From: Larix kaempferi
Lineage: Eukaryota > Streptophyta > Pinopsida > Pinales > Pinaceae
Assembly: GCA_027924585.1 (NCBI GenBank)
Contig: BSBM01000191.1
Location: 2,356,001-2,420,000, forward strand
Reading direction: 5' to 3'
Length of the DNA: 64,000 nucleotides
The first letter of the stretch is position 1. Each line of letters starts with the position of its first letter. Position numbers and translations under genes: made by a program. The notes under the pieces were generated by a model. It made no database searches. It was given only the letters and a program-made list of their open reading frames with translations, and was not told the origin of the DNA. Positions 10,847-22,170 of this stretch are shown here, piece by piece.

Positions 10847-13000
10847 TGAAGTTGTTGGAACTTGATAGGTGAAATGCTTTGACAGGAGGAATGTCAAGGA
10901 CTTGTTGGACGAAGGATGCCGCTGTAGTATAACTGACTTTGAGAACACAGTCTCGTATGACTCACAACATGGCTTCTGACCAATACATTGCAGATCCATG
11001 GTAGTAATGACCAATTGAACATAATCATGGCTACTATACACAAGCGTAGATCCATGATGAGATGATAACACAACCACGACCAATACAAAAATGGATCCAT
11101 GTATTATGACTCAAAACAATCTCCATCGCAACCTGGGTAAAACACGACTCCCCAGGGTCTTGAATCCGAACCCGCAATGATACGAATCTATCCACGTGAT
11201 TACAAATGCTTGACGTCGAACATGGTAGAAACCATTTGATTACCAGTCATTGATGTATACCGTTAACAAGCGCGAGGTAAATCACCATTAATGTCAATGA
11301 TCCCCAAGGTATCACAGTACATATCATCAAGCGCGAATGAATGAGTTGAAGTTGAATTCCAGATGAAATCTTTCAATCAAGAGTCAATGATGTAAACTCA
11401 TGTTGAAAGCGAGGTAACCTGCCATTGAGGCATGTAGGCCCAAGGTACTTGATTGGTTTCTAAGTTCAATCCTCGGATGATGATTTGAAGTCGACGAGGA
11501 TGAACCCGTCGAAGGAAGGCCATGATGAATCCCCCATCATCGACACGAAACTCGATAACAAATGTTTGGAGTAGATCGGATGGTACAGTAACATGCAAGA
11601 CTGACTCAGAGTAGACAGACATGGTGGAGGGTGTACTGACTGCAAATGATGAGCGGTGAATGTATTCTTGAACATGGGCATGGCATGACTTGGTAGTATT
11701 GACCTGACGAGTATGACACCAACTCCTAATGCAACTGATGGTGGAAGTATTGTTTGGATGACCCAAAGGAGTAACAAGACTCATGAAGTAGGCAAGACTC
11801 GAGGACAAACATATGACCCAAGTACTGTATGGAAATGCAAACGAGTGCCATATTCAAGAACAACTAAGTAATGCCGCTGTTAAAGCTATAACACAAAAAC
11901 TTTCCTTTTTCCCCATCATGACTGATGAGTGCCTCATGTGTTTTTGACGAGCTTGATGAGGGTAACCAGATGCTCGGTATAGCTCATCTCATAGATGAGT
12001 CCAATCCCAAATATTTTTCGAACTTGGGAAAGGAGGGGTTCATCCCATGACGGGTCCTTCGATGTCGAATTTTAACGAGTCCATAGAAGGTAAACTCAGC
12101 GTCATTTCATGTTTAGAGAGTCCGAAAAGAACTAAAGAAGACTCCAAAGGTCCTTTTTCGTAAGGTTAGCCTCTTCGCCCAGAAAAGGGTAAAACAATGT
12201 GAGAGAGGACTCTTCTAGTCATGATTGGTTGGAGTATTCCTTTTTCGTAAGTAGTGCCCCCTGGTCTAAAAAAGGGATAAACTATCACTAGGAAGATGAC
12301 CATTCAAATACTTTAACAAGCGTGAACGCGACAAGTTCGCTTGGCGATCTTTTCGTATTTAGAGAGCCTGAAAAGATCCTAAAGAGAGACTCCGGGGGGT
12401 TTCCTTTTTTGTAGGAGTTTAATGAGCCCGAAAAAGTGATAAACTATAACTCGATGACTTATTCTCATCATTTAACGAGCATGAGAAAGAACATAGAGTG
12501 AGCTCGGTTGTCATTAATAATTGAATTTAATGAGTGGAACAATGACAAAAAGACGCTCGAAGAAGTTGTTCATACCTGATGATACTTACGAGATGATCGT
12601 CACGATGAAAAAATGGCATTAATGAGGCACTTCACTTGTCCTGCAACTCAAAGACTAGGTAAAAAACAGTTAACCAAGCATTTAAACGCAGTAAATGGTT
12701 CAAACTATAGCAAAAAACCCACTAAAGCATCAATTTATAAAAGGAATATTCCATTTTTTGTTATAAAAAGGATGAAATAGTGAAAAGAAATTACAATTGT
12801 TTCTTACCAAGCTTGGAGAGTGTGAAGTGCCATTTGGAGCCAAACTTCAACTGCTGATTCCGGGAGCTGTGGTCCACCATTTTGCGAGCTGTGAGGAGCA
12901 GGTAGGCCTAAACTCCTAATTGCAACTTTTCAGTGGATTGGTTTCATGTTTTTTTCTTAGCTTTTAAGGTTTTGAGTTGTTTTACTTGGGGGAAATGCGC
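10847..13000 (-). other. long 3' non-coding region of element C
   Basis: About 2.2 kb between the antisense gene and the 3' LTR has no supported coding sequence. A minus-strand frame at 11398-11808 is open but has no recognisable domain. At 12050-12560 two phrases recur: TTTAGAGAG followed by a CC-GAAAAGA-like run (12112 and 12358), and CCTTTTTCGTAAG (about 12151 and 12240). This gives a decayed quasi-repeat. Tat elements often carry tandem repeats in this interval. Confidence 0.5.
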
Positions 13001-13004
13001 CCAC

Positions 13005-13110
13005 GGGTCGGCGCAGGCCACCCTTACGGGAACTGCGATGACCCAGGGTCGGCGCAAATCCCGTAAGGGTCATTTGCGACGATGTCGCATTGTCTGCAAG
13101 GACAGCTTGT
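13005..13110. promoter_or_regulatory. GC-rich inverted and direct repeat upstream of the antisense gene
   Basis: ACCCTTACGGGA (13020-13031) and TCCCGTAAGGGT (13059-13070) are perfect 12-bp inverted copies. GGGTCGGCGCA occurs directly repeated at 13005 and 13046. A run of GCGACGATGTCGCA follows. It lies about 120 bp upstream of the antisense start. Its function is unknown; a promoter element or structured RNA is possible. Confidence 0.6.
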
Positions 13111-13227
13111 GACGACGGAAACATCCAAGTTCAACTCATTACCCAACCCAAAAGAAAAAACTTTGATGCATGGGGTGAGTTCTAATGTTGCTCATTAGTG
13201 CTTCTTGACAGGTTCATAGCGATAATC

Positions 13228-14474
13228 ATGGTCTTAGAGTGGCGAGAATGAGAACACGAGTTGGATGATGTTCAGTTCAAAAATGACCCTCAATGCATTG
13301 CAGCATTGAGGAATTGTGGACTTCTCAAATAATTTCAAGTGCCGGGCATGAGGGCCCAAGTTCAGCTACTGACACATATGATCCGATGTTGGGATCTGGC
13401 GTAGGAGCACTTCGAGATCGGGGTGCATACATTGAGTATAAATGTCGAGGACATCTATTTTCTGACAGGATTATCCCGGAGGGGAGAACCTGTATCTCTT
13501 ACTAGGTCACGAGGAGGTGACCAGACCGTAGATGACCTGATTACTCAGTAATGCACCGGAGATACTGTGGCTAGTAGTGGGAAGATTCCCATTAAGGGGA
13601 TTCAAGATTGTCCATTACGTGCCGTACTGTTCACCCTGGTGAGGGTGGCAGGGAGTCAGTCTACTCATCTTGCGAGCAAGACTCAGTTGCTGTACGCAGA
13701 GGAGTGTATGGATCCTAGGGTATTCAACTGGTGCGAGGGACTCCTTACCAACCTTTGGGGTCATCTTACCAAATGTCGACGCGGGGCACTGAAACAATTT
13801 GGATATGGGTCCGTGGTGATATCTTTCTTACTGGAGCAGGTACCTCATATGCGTCCACAGGTGGACTTGGATGACTGGGATTCTAGGGATCCACATATGA
13901 CTCGATGGGCAGAGCTGATTTCCCGCCATGGCGGTGGGGGGCCCATCATAGGATATGGCACTGGGTTCTTCACTTGGCTGGAGGGACAACTCCTCATGAT
14001 TGAGGATTACCCTTACAACGGGACAAACTTCAGAGGTGATTTCGACTTGGTGCTCCCCGAGGGAGCACAATGGGGTGACATAGGTAAGAAAAACAACTTT
14101 TGTATTTTTCGTTTTATATATTTATGATTTTTTTTTGGAGTAGTGATGATAACTCAGTGTTGTGTGCAGATGTGGGTCCTTCACGACCAGTAGGAGTTTC
14201 TCTCATTGCAAGGAGAGGAGAGGTTCCGGTCGTGGGTGCCACAACGCGAGATGCTACCAAGAATGTAGAGGAGGTTTATGAGAACCTCCAGAGGCTGACC
14301 CTGAATATCCCAGAGCCGGGTGTTCGTGATCTACCTCGGAGCTACCAGAAGTATGCTCTTGGGGTGTCTGACCGTTTTGGCATGCTGATGGCCAAAGTGG
14401 TGAGGGCCGTGGTCTTCTTTCATGGTCAGCAGCCGGGAGCTTCAGGATCTAGGCTTAGACGACCTGAGCCTTAG
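13228..14474 (+). pseudogene. antisense gene in element C: plant-mobile-domain-like protein, two exons
   Basis: One plus-strand frame runs from ATG 13228 through 14083. It is joined over an 86-nt intron (14084-14169, GTAAGA...TGTGTGCAG) to 14170-14474, giving 387 codons in phase. Four in-frame stops (13249, 13330, 13402, 13549) but no frameshift break the first third; 13552-14474 is open when spliced. The N-terminal part has WDLA, then VEDIYFLTGLSRRGEPVSL, a pattern like the plant mobile domain (aminotransferase-like) family. Next come FNWCEGLL, KQFGYGSVVISFLLEQVPHM and a Trp/Gly-rich segment. The opposite strand has no pol sense here, so this is a separate antisense gene. Family assignment is by pattern memory and moderate. 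The role in the element is unknown. Confidence 0.7.
14084..14169 (+). other. intron of the antisense gene
   Basis: The donor AG|GTAAGAAAA and the acceptor TTGTGTGCAG|ATG enclose a T-rich 86-nt interval. Removal keeps the frame (GAT codon across the junction). Confidence 0.75.
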
Positions 14475-14720
14475 GCTCATGTCCTACTTATGTATACTGA
14501 AAGCTTATGAGCTTCAGATTTTGCAGAGACCTACTGAAAACTATTATGCTTCAGATTTTGTATCAGCATCATCATTTTGACTTATATATATCTATATAGA
14601 CATTTTCGGTGGCTTTATACATTAAGTGTTCTATGGATGATTAATGTGATCTTGTTTATGTGTTTGCTTATACAATGGATGATTTACATGTTATGAATGC
14701 TTTTATATTTTATGAATATG
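14475..14720. other. short AT-rich spacer between the convergent antisense gene and pol
   Basis: The antisense gene ends at 14474 (TAG) and the minus-strand second RNase H ends near 14721. The 246 bp between would hold both 3' ends. No clear AATAAA is seen. Confidence 0.4.
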
Positions 14721-15134
14721 TTATGTGTGTGCAATGTACCAATCTAGAATGAAGTTGGCCATTGAGTCGGAAACTGTGTTCATATCTCGTGGAATGTGTA
14801 GGTACTGAATAGATTCAAAGGACCTTTCCAGGAGACGAACTTGTCTATAGAGATGGAGTAGAGTAGGGTCACAGATAATGTAGATCCGGTTAAGATGAGA
14901 GTCCACCAATTGCGAATCCAAATAGATAACAACATGGTCCATACCCAAGGAAAGAGCGTCAGTTAGGGTTCCAATGACTGCCTAAAATTCCGCAGCATTG
15001 TTGGTTGCGAAACCTAGACAAATTCCTCTTGAGCTGATGAGCTTTCCAGTGGGAGAATAGAGTACCCAGGCTGCCGAAGCAAGGTTACGGGTATGTCGGC
15101 TGGCGCCGTCAACGAATCCGTAGCAAATTTCCAT
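14721..15134 (-). pseudogene. second RNase H domain downstream of integrase (aRNH type)
   Basis: The minus frame starting near 15134 reads YGFVDGASRHTRN, then AAWVLYSPTGKLI, FATNNAAEF, VVIYLDSQLVDSHLN and finally SDSMANFILDW. The residues D in FVDGAS, E in NNAAEF and D in YLDSQ match the RNase H catalytic set. The type is that of plant/archaeal RNase HI (as in RVT_3), not the Gypsy RNase H at 16.4-17.0 kb. One in-frame TAG follows NNAAEF. Tat-clade plant elements are known to have gained such an additional RNase H. Here it follows the integrase. Confidence 0.82.
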
Positions 15135-15225
15135 CTACACATGCAGACAGAACATGGTATAAGGAACAAAACAAGACCTAGACACACTAAAATAAAAGCG
15201 TCACACCACACAAAACACACACGCC

Positions 15226-16400
15226 ATGTACAGTATATACAAGATGTCTATGCGTGAAAGACTCAGTCATAGTACTTCTTCAAGTAGATCCCATTGCAGG
15301 GCTCACCCAAAGATATCCCATGATAGTCCTATAGTTCGTACGTGCCTTTCTCCAGAACATGTTTCACTATATACGGTTCGTTCCACACAGAATCGAACTT
15401 ACCTTCCCCTAGCTTATCGCGCCTTTGGTCGTATGTGAGGACCAAATCACCCTCATTAAAGACGCGGGGTTGGACTGACCTATCATATTGTGCCTTGATG
15501 CGCTTCTTGTGTGCCTAGTTAGAAAGAGCAGCATCGCGGCGGGTCTCGTCAAGCTTTGCAAGGTAAAGGAAACATTCTTCCTCGGCAGTGGTGTTTAGAA
15601 GAAGTTCGACTGCGAGTTTGAGAGATGGAATCTCGCACTCTATTGGTAGGAATGCCTCCAATCCGTAAACTAACTGGAATCATGTAAATTCGGTGGCAGT
15701 CTTAACGGAAGTCTGGTACGCCCATATTGCGGAAAAGAGCATGTTGTGCCAGTTGGACTTATGCGTACCCACCATGTGTTGAATCATGGTTTTCAAGACC
15801 TTGTTAATGGCCTCTACTTGTCCATTGGACTGCGGGTAGTAAGGTGTTGAGTTTTCATGACGAAAACCCACTCTGGCGCTGAGCTAATCGACCATATGAT
15901 TCTGAAAGTGAGATCCATCGTCGGTGACTATGGCTTGCGGGACTCCGGAGCGTGAGATAACATGATTGAACATGAAGAGTGCGACGGTTTTTTCCGTCAT
16001 CCGTGTATGTAGGCATAGCCTCAACCCACTTTGTAAAGTAATCCATGGCTACTATGACATAACCATGCCCCCCGGCCAAGGTAGGCTTACAGTGCATGAA
16101 GTCAATGCCCCATTTTGCAAAGGGGCCAACGACAATAACCGGGTGTAACGAGGTTGGATGGGTGCGCTTTTTCGTTGGAAAATGCTAGCAGGGTGGACAT
16201 TTTTTAACGGCCTCAATACAATCTTTGAAGATAGATGGCCAATAATATCCCACGCGCAGTATCTTCTGGACTGTAGCCATCCCAGAGAGATGAACGCCAC
16301 AAGCCCTAGAGTGGCAGTCATTCAAGACGTGTTCAGGCTCCTCATGTGTCAGACATCGTCGAAGAATAGAATCAATTCCCCGTTGGTACAAGGTATCACT
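15226..16400 (-). pseudogene. integrase of element C
   Basis: On the minus strand the HHCC zinc-binding domain has H-x3-H-type residues in HEEPEHVLNDCHSR and C-x2-C in CIEAVKKCPPC (about 16360-16185). The core has AMDYFTKWVEAMP (about 16040), VTDDGSHF (about 15920) and YYPQSNGQVEAIN (about 15830), keeping the D-D-E triad. The C-terminal part reads through QYDRSVQPRVFNEGDLVL to about 15370. A frameshift lies near 15970. Stops follow NHMVD and FT near 15885 and 15680. It would insert the cDNA and leave 5-bp duplications, matching AATGG. Confidence 0.85.
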
Positions 16401-18060
16401 GATGATTAGATAATACTTTGTGTGGTAATGAATTGAACGTCGATCGTCACGAGACAGTTGGGGGTTGAAACATTGGGTTTGAAGATATAAGGTAATATCT
16501 CCATACCATGGATAAGACGTGCTGATGAGGAACAATGATTCGTCCGGAAGGGAATCATTGGGATTAGATTCTACATCAACACGGGGAAGATCACAGATGA
16601 GCTCGACAAACACCAACGACTTCTTAGACTTGGCCTTCTCGAAGAGGAGATAGAACTCCTGAAGGATCATGATCCAACGTGAATACTTTCCCCCAAGCAC
16701 TTGACGTGTTAAAACATGGTACATGGGGTTTGAGTCGGCGATGATGGTGGTGGTGCGAAGCAATATGTAGTGACGGAACTCTTACATGAAAATTATTGCC
16801 GTGAGAGCGATCTTCTCGACATGCGAATAACGAGTTTCATAGTCCATAAGACCCTTACTTAGGTAGTAGATCACATGCTCTTGGGCGTTGTTGTCTTCCT
16901 GGACCAAGACCATGGCGATCGCGGTGGCAGAAGAAACGAGATAAAGGATATAATCCTTGTAGTAATTGGGCGGTTGGAGCATAGGGGCATGTGTAATGGC
17001 ATGCTTGAGACTGTCAAAGGATTGTTGCACTTAATCGTCCCAAATGAACGGGATGTCCTTCTTCAGGAGTCTCATATAACCCTGCATCTTTTGCGCGAAA
17101 TTACAGACAAAACGTCGTAAGTAGGTTTCTTTCCCTTGCAAACTTTGAAGTTCTGTAATGTTCACGGGAGGTGGGAGAGCGACAATGGCTTACACCTTTA
17201 ATGGATCAATGTGGATCCCATCTTTCGTGACGATAAAACCAAGGAGGCATCCAGACTCGATGCAAAAGATGCACTTGTGAGGGTTCAGGCGGATGTTATA
17301 CCGCCTGCATCTGAGGAAAACGATCGTGAGATGATCAATGTGGTACTCAAGTTGCCGCGAATGAGCAGGGAGATCGTCAAGATAAGGTTCCACAAAGTCC
17401 TTCACGTCATGAAAAGCATATGACATGGCCCGCTGGAATGTGGCACCAACATTTTTAAGGCTAAAAGGGAGCTTGCGATAAGCAAACGTGCCCCAAGGAC
17501 ACATGAAAGCTGTCTTATGTTGATCATCCAGGTGGATCTCAATTGGGTTGTAACTGGAAAAGCCATCCATGAACGAGAAGATGACACTTCCGGCACAATT
17601 GTGTATGATCTGGTCGATAACGAGAGTGGGGTAGTTGTCCTTGGGACAAGATTTGTTCAGATCCTGATAATCAACATAGACACGAATGGTGCCCTGCTTC
17701 TTGGCTACAGGGACGACATTTGAGACCCATTCTGTTAATGGAACAGGGTAGATAAAACCGACCTTCAAGAGCTTTTCAATATCTTCCTTAATTGCCGCAG
17801 TCTTCCCAGGGTGTACTGGTTGGAGCTTTTGCCGGATTGGTTTAGCGTTAGGATAGGTTTGAATCTCGCGTGAAACAATAGCTGGGTCTATCCTGGGCAT
17901 TTCCTCGTAAGTCCAAGCAAATACGTCTCGAAATTGCTTGAACAAGGCCATGAATGTTGTAATCTCTTCAGGGGAACACTTATGGCCTAAACGGATGTAT
18001 TCCACTACACCAAGAGTAACCAATATGTCTACCGAAATGGTAGGTTCAATGTTTTCCAAG
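16401..18060 (-). pseudogene. reverse transcriptase and Gypsy RNase H of element C
   Basis: An open frame of 289 codons (18059-17190) holds RT. Its motifs are RVYVDYQDLNKSCPKDNYP, FSFMDGFSSYNPIEI, FAYRKLPFSLKNVGATFQRA and YLDDLPAHS; the YxDD active site is retained as YLDD. The thumb segment and RNase H follow (17189-16401). They include DYILYLVSSATAIAMVLVQ, where the first catalytic Asp of the usual L-Y-x-D position is not obvious, and YETRYSHVEKIALTAI. Stops occur near 17033 and 16780. Upstream linker sequence 18061-18337 joins to the protease. The length and motifs fit a full Gypsy RT-RH. Confidence 0.88.
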
Positions 18061-18337
18061 TTGCCTTCAGTGTCTATTTGACATGTGAGTATTGGGGACT
18101 AAGGGCAAGGGTAGACATCCGATGTAAAGATGGTGGTGATGCTATTCTCCATAGTATCCGATGGGGGAAGGAAAGATGATCGATGGTGGAGGTCTTCCCA
18201 CGGAGGGTCATCCAAAATCATGATCTCCATGATGGACTCTTCAGATCGAAAAGTCTGGAGCAGAGGGTCGAGTAAGGAGGACGTCCGCTGTAGAGAACAG
18301 GAAGTAGAGGCACGGCTAAGTGGTTCTATGGTGCTGA

Positions 18338-19717
18338 CTAGATAGCCTCGTAAGTGCGTTCAGCGTGTGAAAGAGGCATGGTGTCTCCAATCAGGTGCAT
18401 AGTGGCTTCATCAGGTACAAACCATTGATCGGTAGAGTTGGGGACAGATGAAATCCTAGAGGAGATCATGTTCACCGTGGCAACATGATAAGGGGGATCC
18501 GAGGTTGGAAAAACGCCCATAAGAGATGAATGTTTTATGAGGCCGACCCCCATGCTCTCATATAGCTGTGAAGATTGTCCAAGTAATGGAACATTATCCC
18601 TCGGATGAGTAGCGGTGTCAGGTGTACAGAAATCCAGTTGGTCGACAGTGACAATTCGGCCTTGGTGGGGGAATTGCACTATGCGAAAGATAGATGATGT
18701 GACCGCAGTCATGGCGTAAAACCAATTACGACCAAGTAAGAGATTATAATCTAAGGGGGCTGCGACCACTTCCACATTAATGGTTGTGGTCTTACCCCCC
18801 AACGCGACTACTAAGGCTTGTAACAACCCATGAGGTTGAAAGCCACGTCCGTCGAATGCTTTCAAGGTGGTAGGAGAACGGTTCAACTCGGGAGAGACAA
18901 TGGCTGTCCAACACGAAATCGACATAACTGGGGTAGAGGCACCTTCATCCAAGACAGTACGATGGATTTTCTTCCCAGCAATGTTTGTTGCAACTTGAAA
19001 TGCCAACTCATGGGAAAGGCTCGGCTTAAAGTACTCAAGTTGGAACATGATGGTATTAGAAGAATCCGGATCAACTGCACCAATGGCAGTGAGGAGAGTC
19101 TTGCGCTGATTAGGGTAGTTCTTCAAGACTTCTAGTGTCGACATAGCATAAGGAGCTTGTGCTAAGTCCTCTACAATATTGTAGTTTTGAGTTTCTCGAG
19201 CATTAGGATTGAAAACGGATTTTCGAATCGTGCTTTTGGGAGGATGCAACACTGAATCTAAAGAAGGCTTCTCGATGGTGAGAGAAGCGTGCGGTATGGT
19301 GACGTCAGGGATAGAAGTGGAATATTTTTCAGTATTACTTCCAACTGGTTCCTTCTGAGGGACTGAGTCATACGAACGGGAATGTGTGTTCAATTTGACG
19401 GTCTCACTATGCATCATGAGAACATGCGCGGTAGAGGATGCCTCTCCTTGGGAAGGAGAGGTGTGTGTGATCAGTTGCTGGTTCTGAGTGGGGAAGGGAT
19501 CATTAAGAACTGCGGTAGTAGAGGTTTCTTTGAGAAACTTTTGCACTTCGTCTTGGTGGGGAAATTCCTTTGAGAAATGGTCTCCACCGCACAATAAACA
19601 AGGATACTTCAACTTCCTCTTCTGTTTGGTGTCTTCGGGGGTGGGCTTGGGATCCTGCTGGTTAGAAGGTTTCTTAGGTTTCCCTTTGTTTTTCTTCTTA
19701 CTACCGGATTTCTGAGA
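18338..19717 (-). pseudogene. gag C-terminus and aspartic protease of element C
   Basis: The frame continues directly from gag after one in-frame TGA at 19718-19720. A lysine-rich stretch (GSKKKNKGK) leads to a zinc knuckle CLLCGGDHFSKEF whose last Cys is replaced by Phe. Further on, VLDEGASTPVMS carries the protease active-site D-x-G-A-S of Tat-type elements, and LLLGRNWF is the conserved second protease motif. The frame is open for about 425 codons to 18338. Confidence 0.85.
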
Positions 19718-22170
19718 TCAAGCTGATTGAATAGAATTTACCTCTTCGGTGGAGGCAGGAGTGGGCGACTTGGTGATGTTGTTTCCAGCCTCTGTTGGGG
19801 ATGGGGAAGAACCCTGGGGGTTCAACGATCCAACAGTTTGAGTAGGAGGCTGGGTGGTAAGGGAACCAATGATGCCATCGGCTTGAGGTCCCTTAGGTGG
19901 TTGTGTAGGATCATAGGTAGGGCGGGTTGCATTGGGAACGATTTTGTATAACGTGCCGGATTGAGCATAGACCAGGTCTAAGAAATGGGCACAGGTAATA
20001 GCCTGTTCCTCGGTGACGACCCCTCCCATGGCTACATCTCGAGCTATGACAGGTAAAAGTGACTTTGTGAACCATTCAGCTAAGAGTTGGTCTGGAATAT
20101 GAGCCTTAATAAGACGTCGTCTTCGCTGCCACTCATGGATATGATCCGAGATGGGGGTCCCGGTATTCTGGTGAAGAGAGGTCAATAAATCGGTACCAGT
20201 CTCATAGCAAATGGGCAACTGGAAGTGGGTCAAAAAAGACATAACAAGAGAACCAAAATTTGTAAAAGAGTTGGGTGGTAGTTCAATATACCACTTGGCA
20301 GCGGGGCCGGTGAGAGTCCGTTGAAATAACCTAAGATGGATCGAGTCGTCCATTAAGGAGGTGGATGAACACCATAAATGGTATGTCATCACATGGTTTT
20401 TTGGGTCTTCACCAGGCTTGCCATCAAACTTGGGGATATCTGGCGATAACTTAACCGAAATGGGTGACCAGTTATGCCCGTGGAAGATGGGATCATTCAT
20501 CAGACGAGACAGATCAGGTAGGTCTAAAGTAGCAAAAGATGGCAGCTGTTGGTTCAGCTGGGGGCACTGATAGTACTGATAGGGCATGTATGGACCGGTA
20601 GGACCTTGAATCGACTAGTTGTAAGGTGTTCCCCGGGGAAACTCACTGTAAGGGGGTATGATTCCTAGACCATATGTAGGTCCACCACCATAATAAGGTG
20701 GTCCATTACCATAAGGCGGGGGTCCACCTCCACTGCTGGGAGGAGGTGGGCCGCCTCCAAATGGTGGGGGTCCACCGCCACCACCATAATAAGGTGGGCC
20801 ACCATTGCCTCCACTACGATATTGTGGACCTCCACCACCTCCACCTCCGCCGCCGGAAGGGTAAGGGTCTCCTCTGCCACCTCCACTAGGATAGGATGGT
20901 CCTCCACCACCACCACCAAGATGGAATAGTCCTCCACCACCACCACCTGGATGGGATGGTCCTCCACCATAAGGTGGGGTCTTCCGCCACCGGGGGTTAG
21001 GGGGCGTGGCCCTCTGCCTCCACCTAAAGGGGGAGGGACTCCACATTCGCCTCCAGGAGGGGGTGGGCCATGGTTTCCAGAATGAGGTGGTCCTCCGCTA
21101 GAAGGTAGAGGTCCACCTCCTCCAGAATTGTGTGTGGGCCCACTGGCTCCGATGGGAGGTGGGGGTGGACCAAACGAGGGCAGTGGTACTTGAGGGACTA
21201 TAGGTGGGGGTCCATGTTGTAACACATTTTGATGCCCCCATAGAGTGTGTGGATTACCGGGATACGGTATCCCGTAGGGTGCGTTTCCAGGATTGAATTG
21301 TCCTGACATAGGGTTAAGATAACCTGGATACGCTTGACTCCATGGTGGTTGAATTACAATGGATGGTCCCAAAACATGGGATAATCCCGTGGTGGAAGGT
21401 TCGACGGGGAGGGAAGTTCCAACGGAAGGACCGATGGGAACTCCTCCTCCATTATTATGGTTAAGAGACATCCCCCCCCCCCCCCCAACAACAAATTGTT
21501 GATCACTAATCAAAGGTTGACCCAACACGGGTTGTTGATTATCTACTATAAGATTAACATTACCCGCAAGGAAGGTAGGGGGTAAAGAGTATCCTCCCCA
21601 CGAATTTTGGGGTGGGGGAGGAGTGGGTAATGTAACCGTGGTAGTAACAGGTGTGTTGGACTGTTGTCCTTCAACAGGTTGAGTCGTTAGAGGTATAGAA
21701 CTGGTCTCCTGGCTAAGGGGTGTATGTGCAGGAAGTGAGGGTTAACCAGATTCAGAAGTGGTCACGTGTTGGGTGGGTGATTCCAGTGAGTCAAAAGATA
21801 AATAACGACTCAGGAGTGGCCGATAAGGAATTACCGTCGGGTCTTCAACCCTTCGTAAAAGAATTTGTCTTCGAAACTCCTCACCCATAGCATGTAATCG
21901 GGCCAACTGATCACGATAAGGTGCTAGAGGGTCGTCAGGAGGAGCCCAACTGGGTGGGGATGCAATGAAAAAATGAGCCACTTGGTGGCCTAGATATGAC
22001 GTCCAAAATGCTGCAGCTGGACCCGCAGCTGATACAGGGTCATCCTGGGGAGGATTTAACCATTCCAACGATCCAGGCTCTCCTGGTAAAACGGGAGGTA
22101 GGTCTTGTGAAGTTGAAGTTTTTGCCTCTTCACCCTGTGCGGGGTTGGAGGTGGAAAATGTGTGCTCCAA
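19718..22170 (-). pseudogene. gag of element C with Gly/Pro-rich insert
   Basis: The likely start is MEHTFSTSNPAQGEE at 22170. The frame has a stop at 21742, then a region very rich in Gly and Pro (21480-20620). A frameshift near 20975 is followed by a TAG at 20615 and the globular gag domain at 20587-19718. That domain has PDIPKFDGKPGEDPKNHV, LTGPAAKWYIELPP and GTPISDHIHEWQRRR, typical of the retrotransposon gag family. The rich insert carries a 15-C run (21472-21486) coding Gly. The low-complexity insert is unusual in length (about 280 residues). Confidence 0.82.

Noticed and set aside
20665-20889. Additional frames in the Gly/Pro-rich gag region on both strands
   Set aside because: Low-complexity GGA/CCA sequence is open in several frames. 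Only the minus frame continuous with gag is supported.
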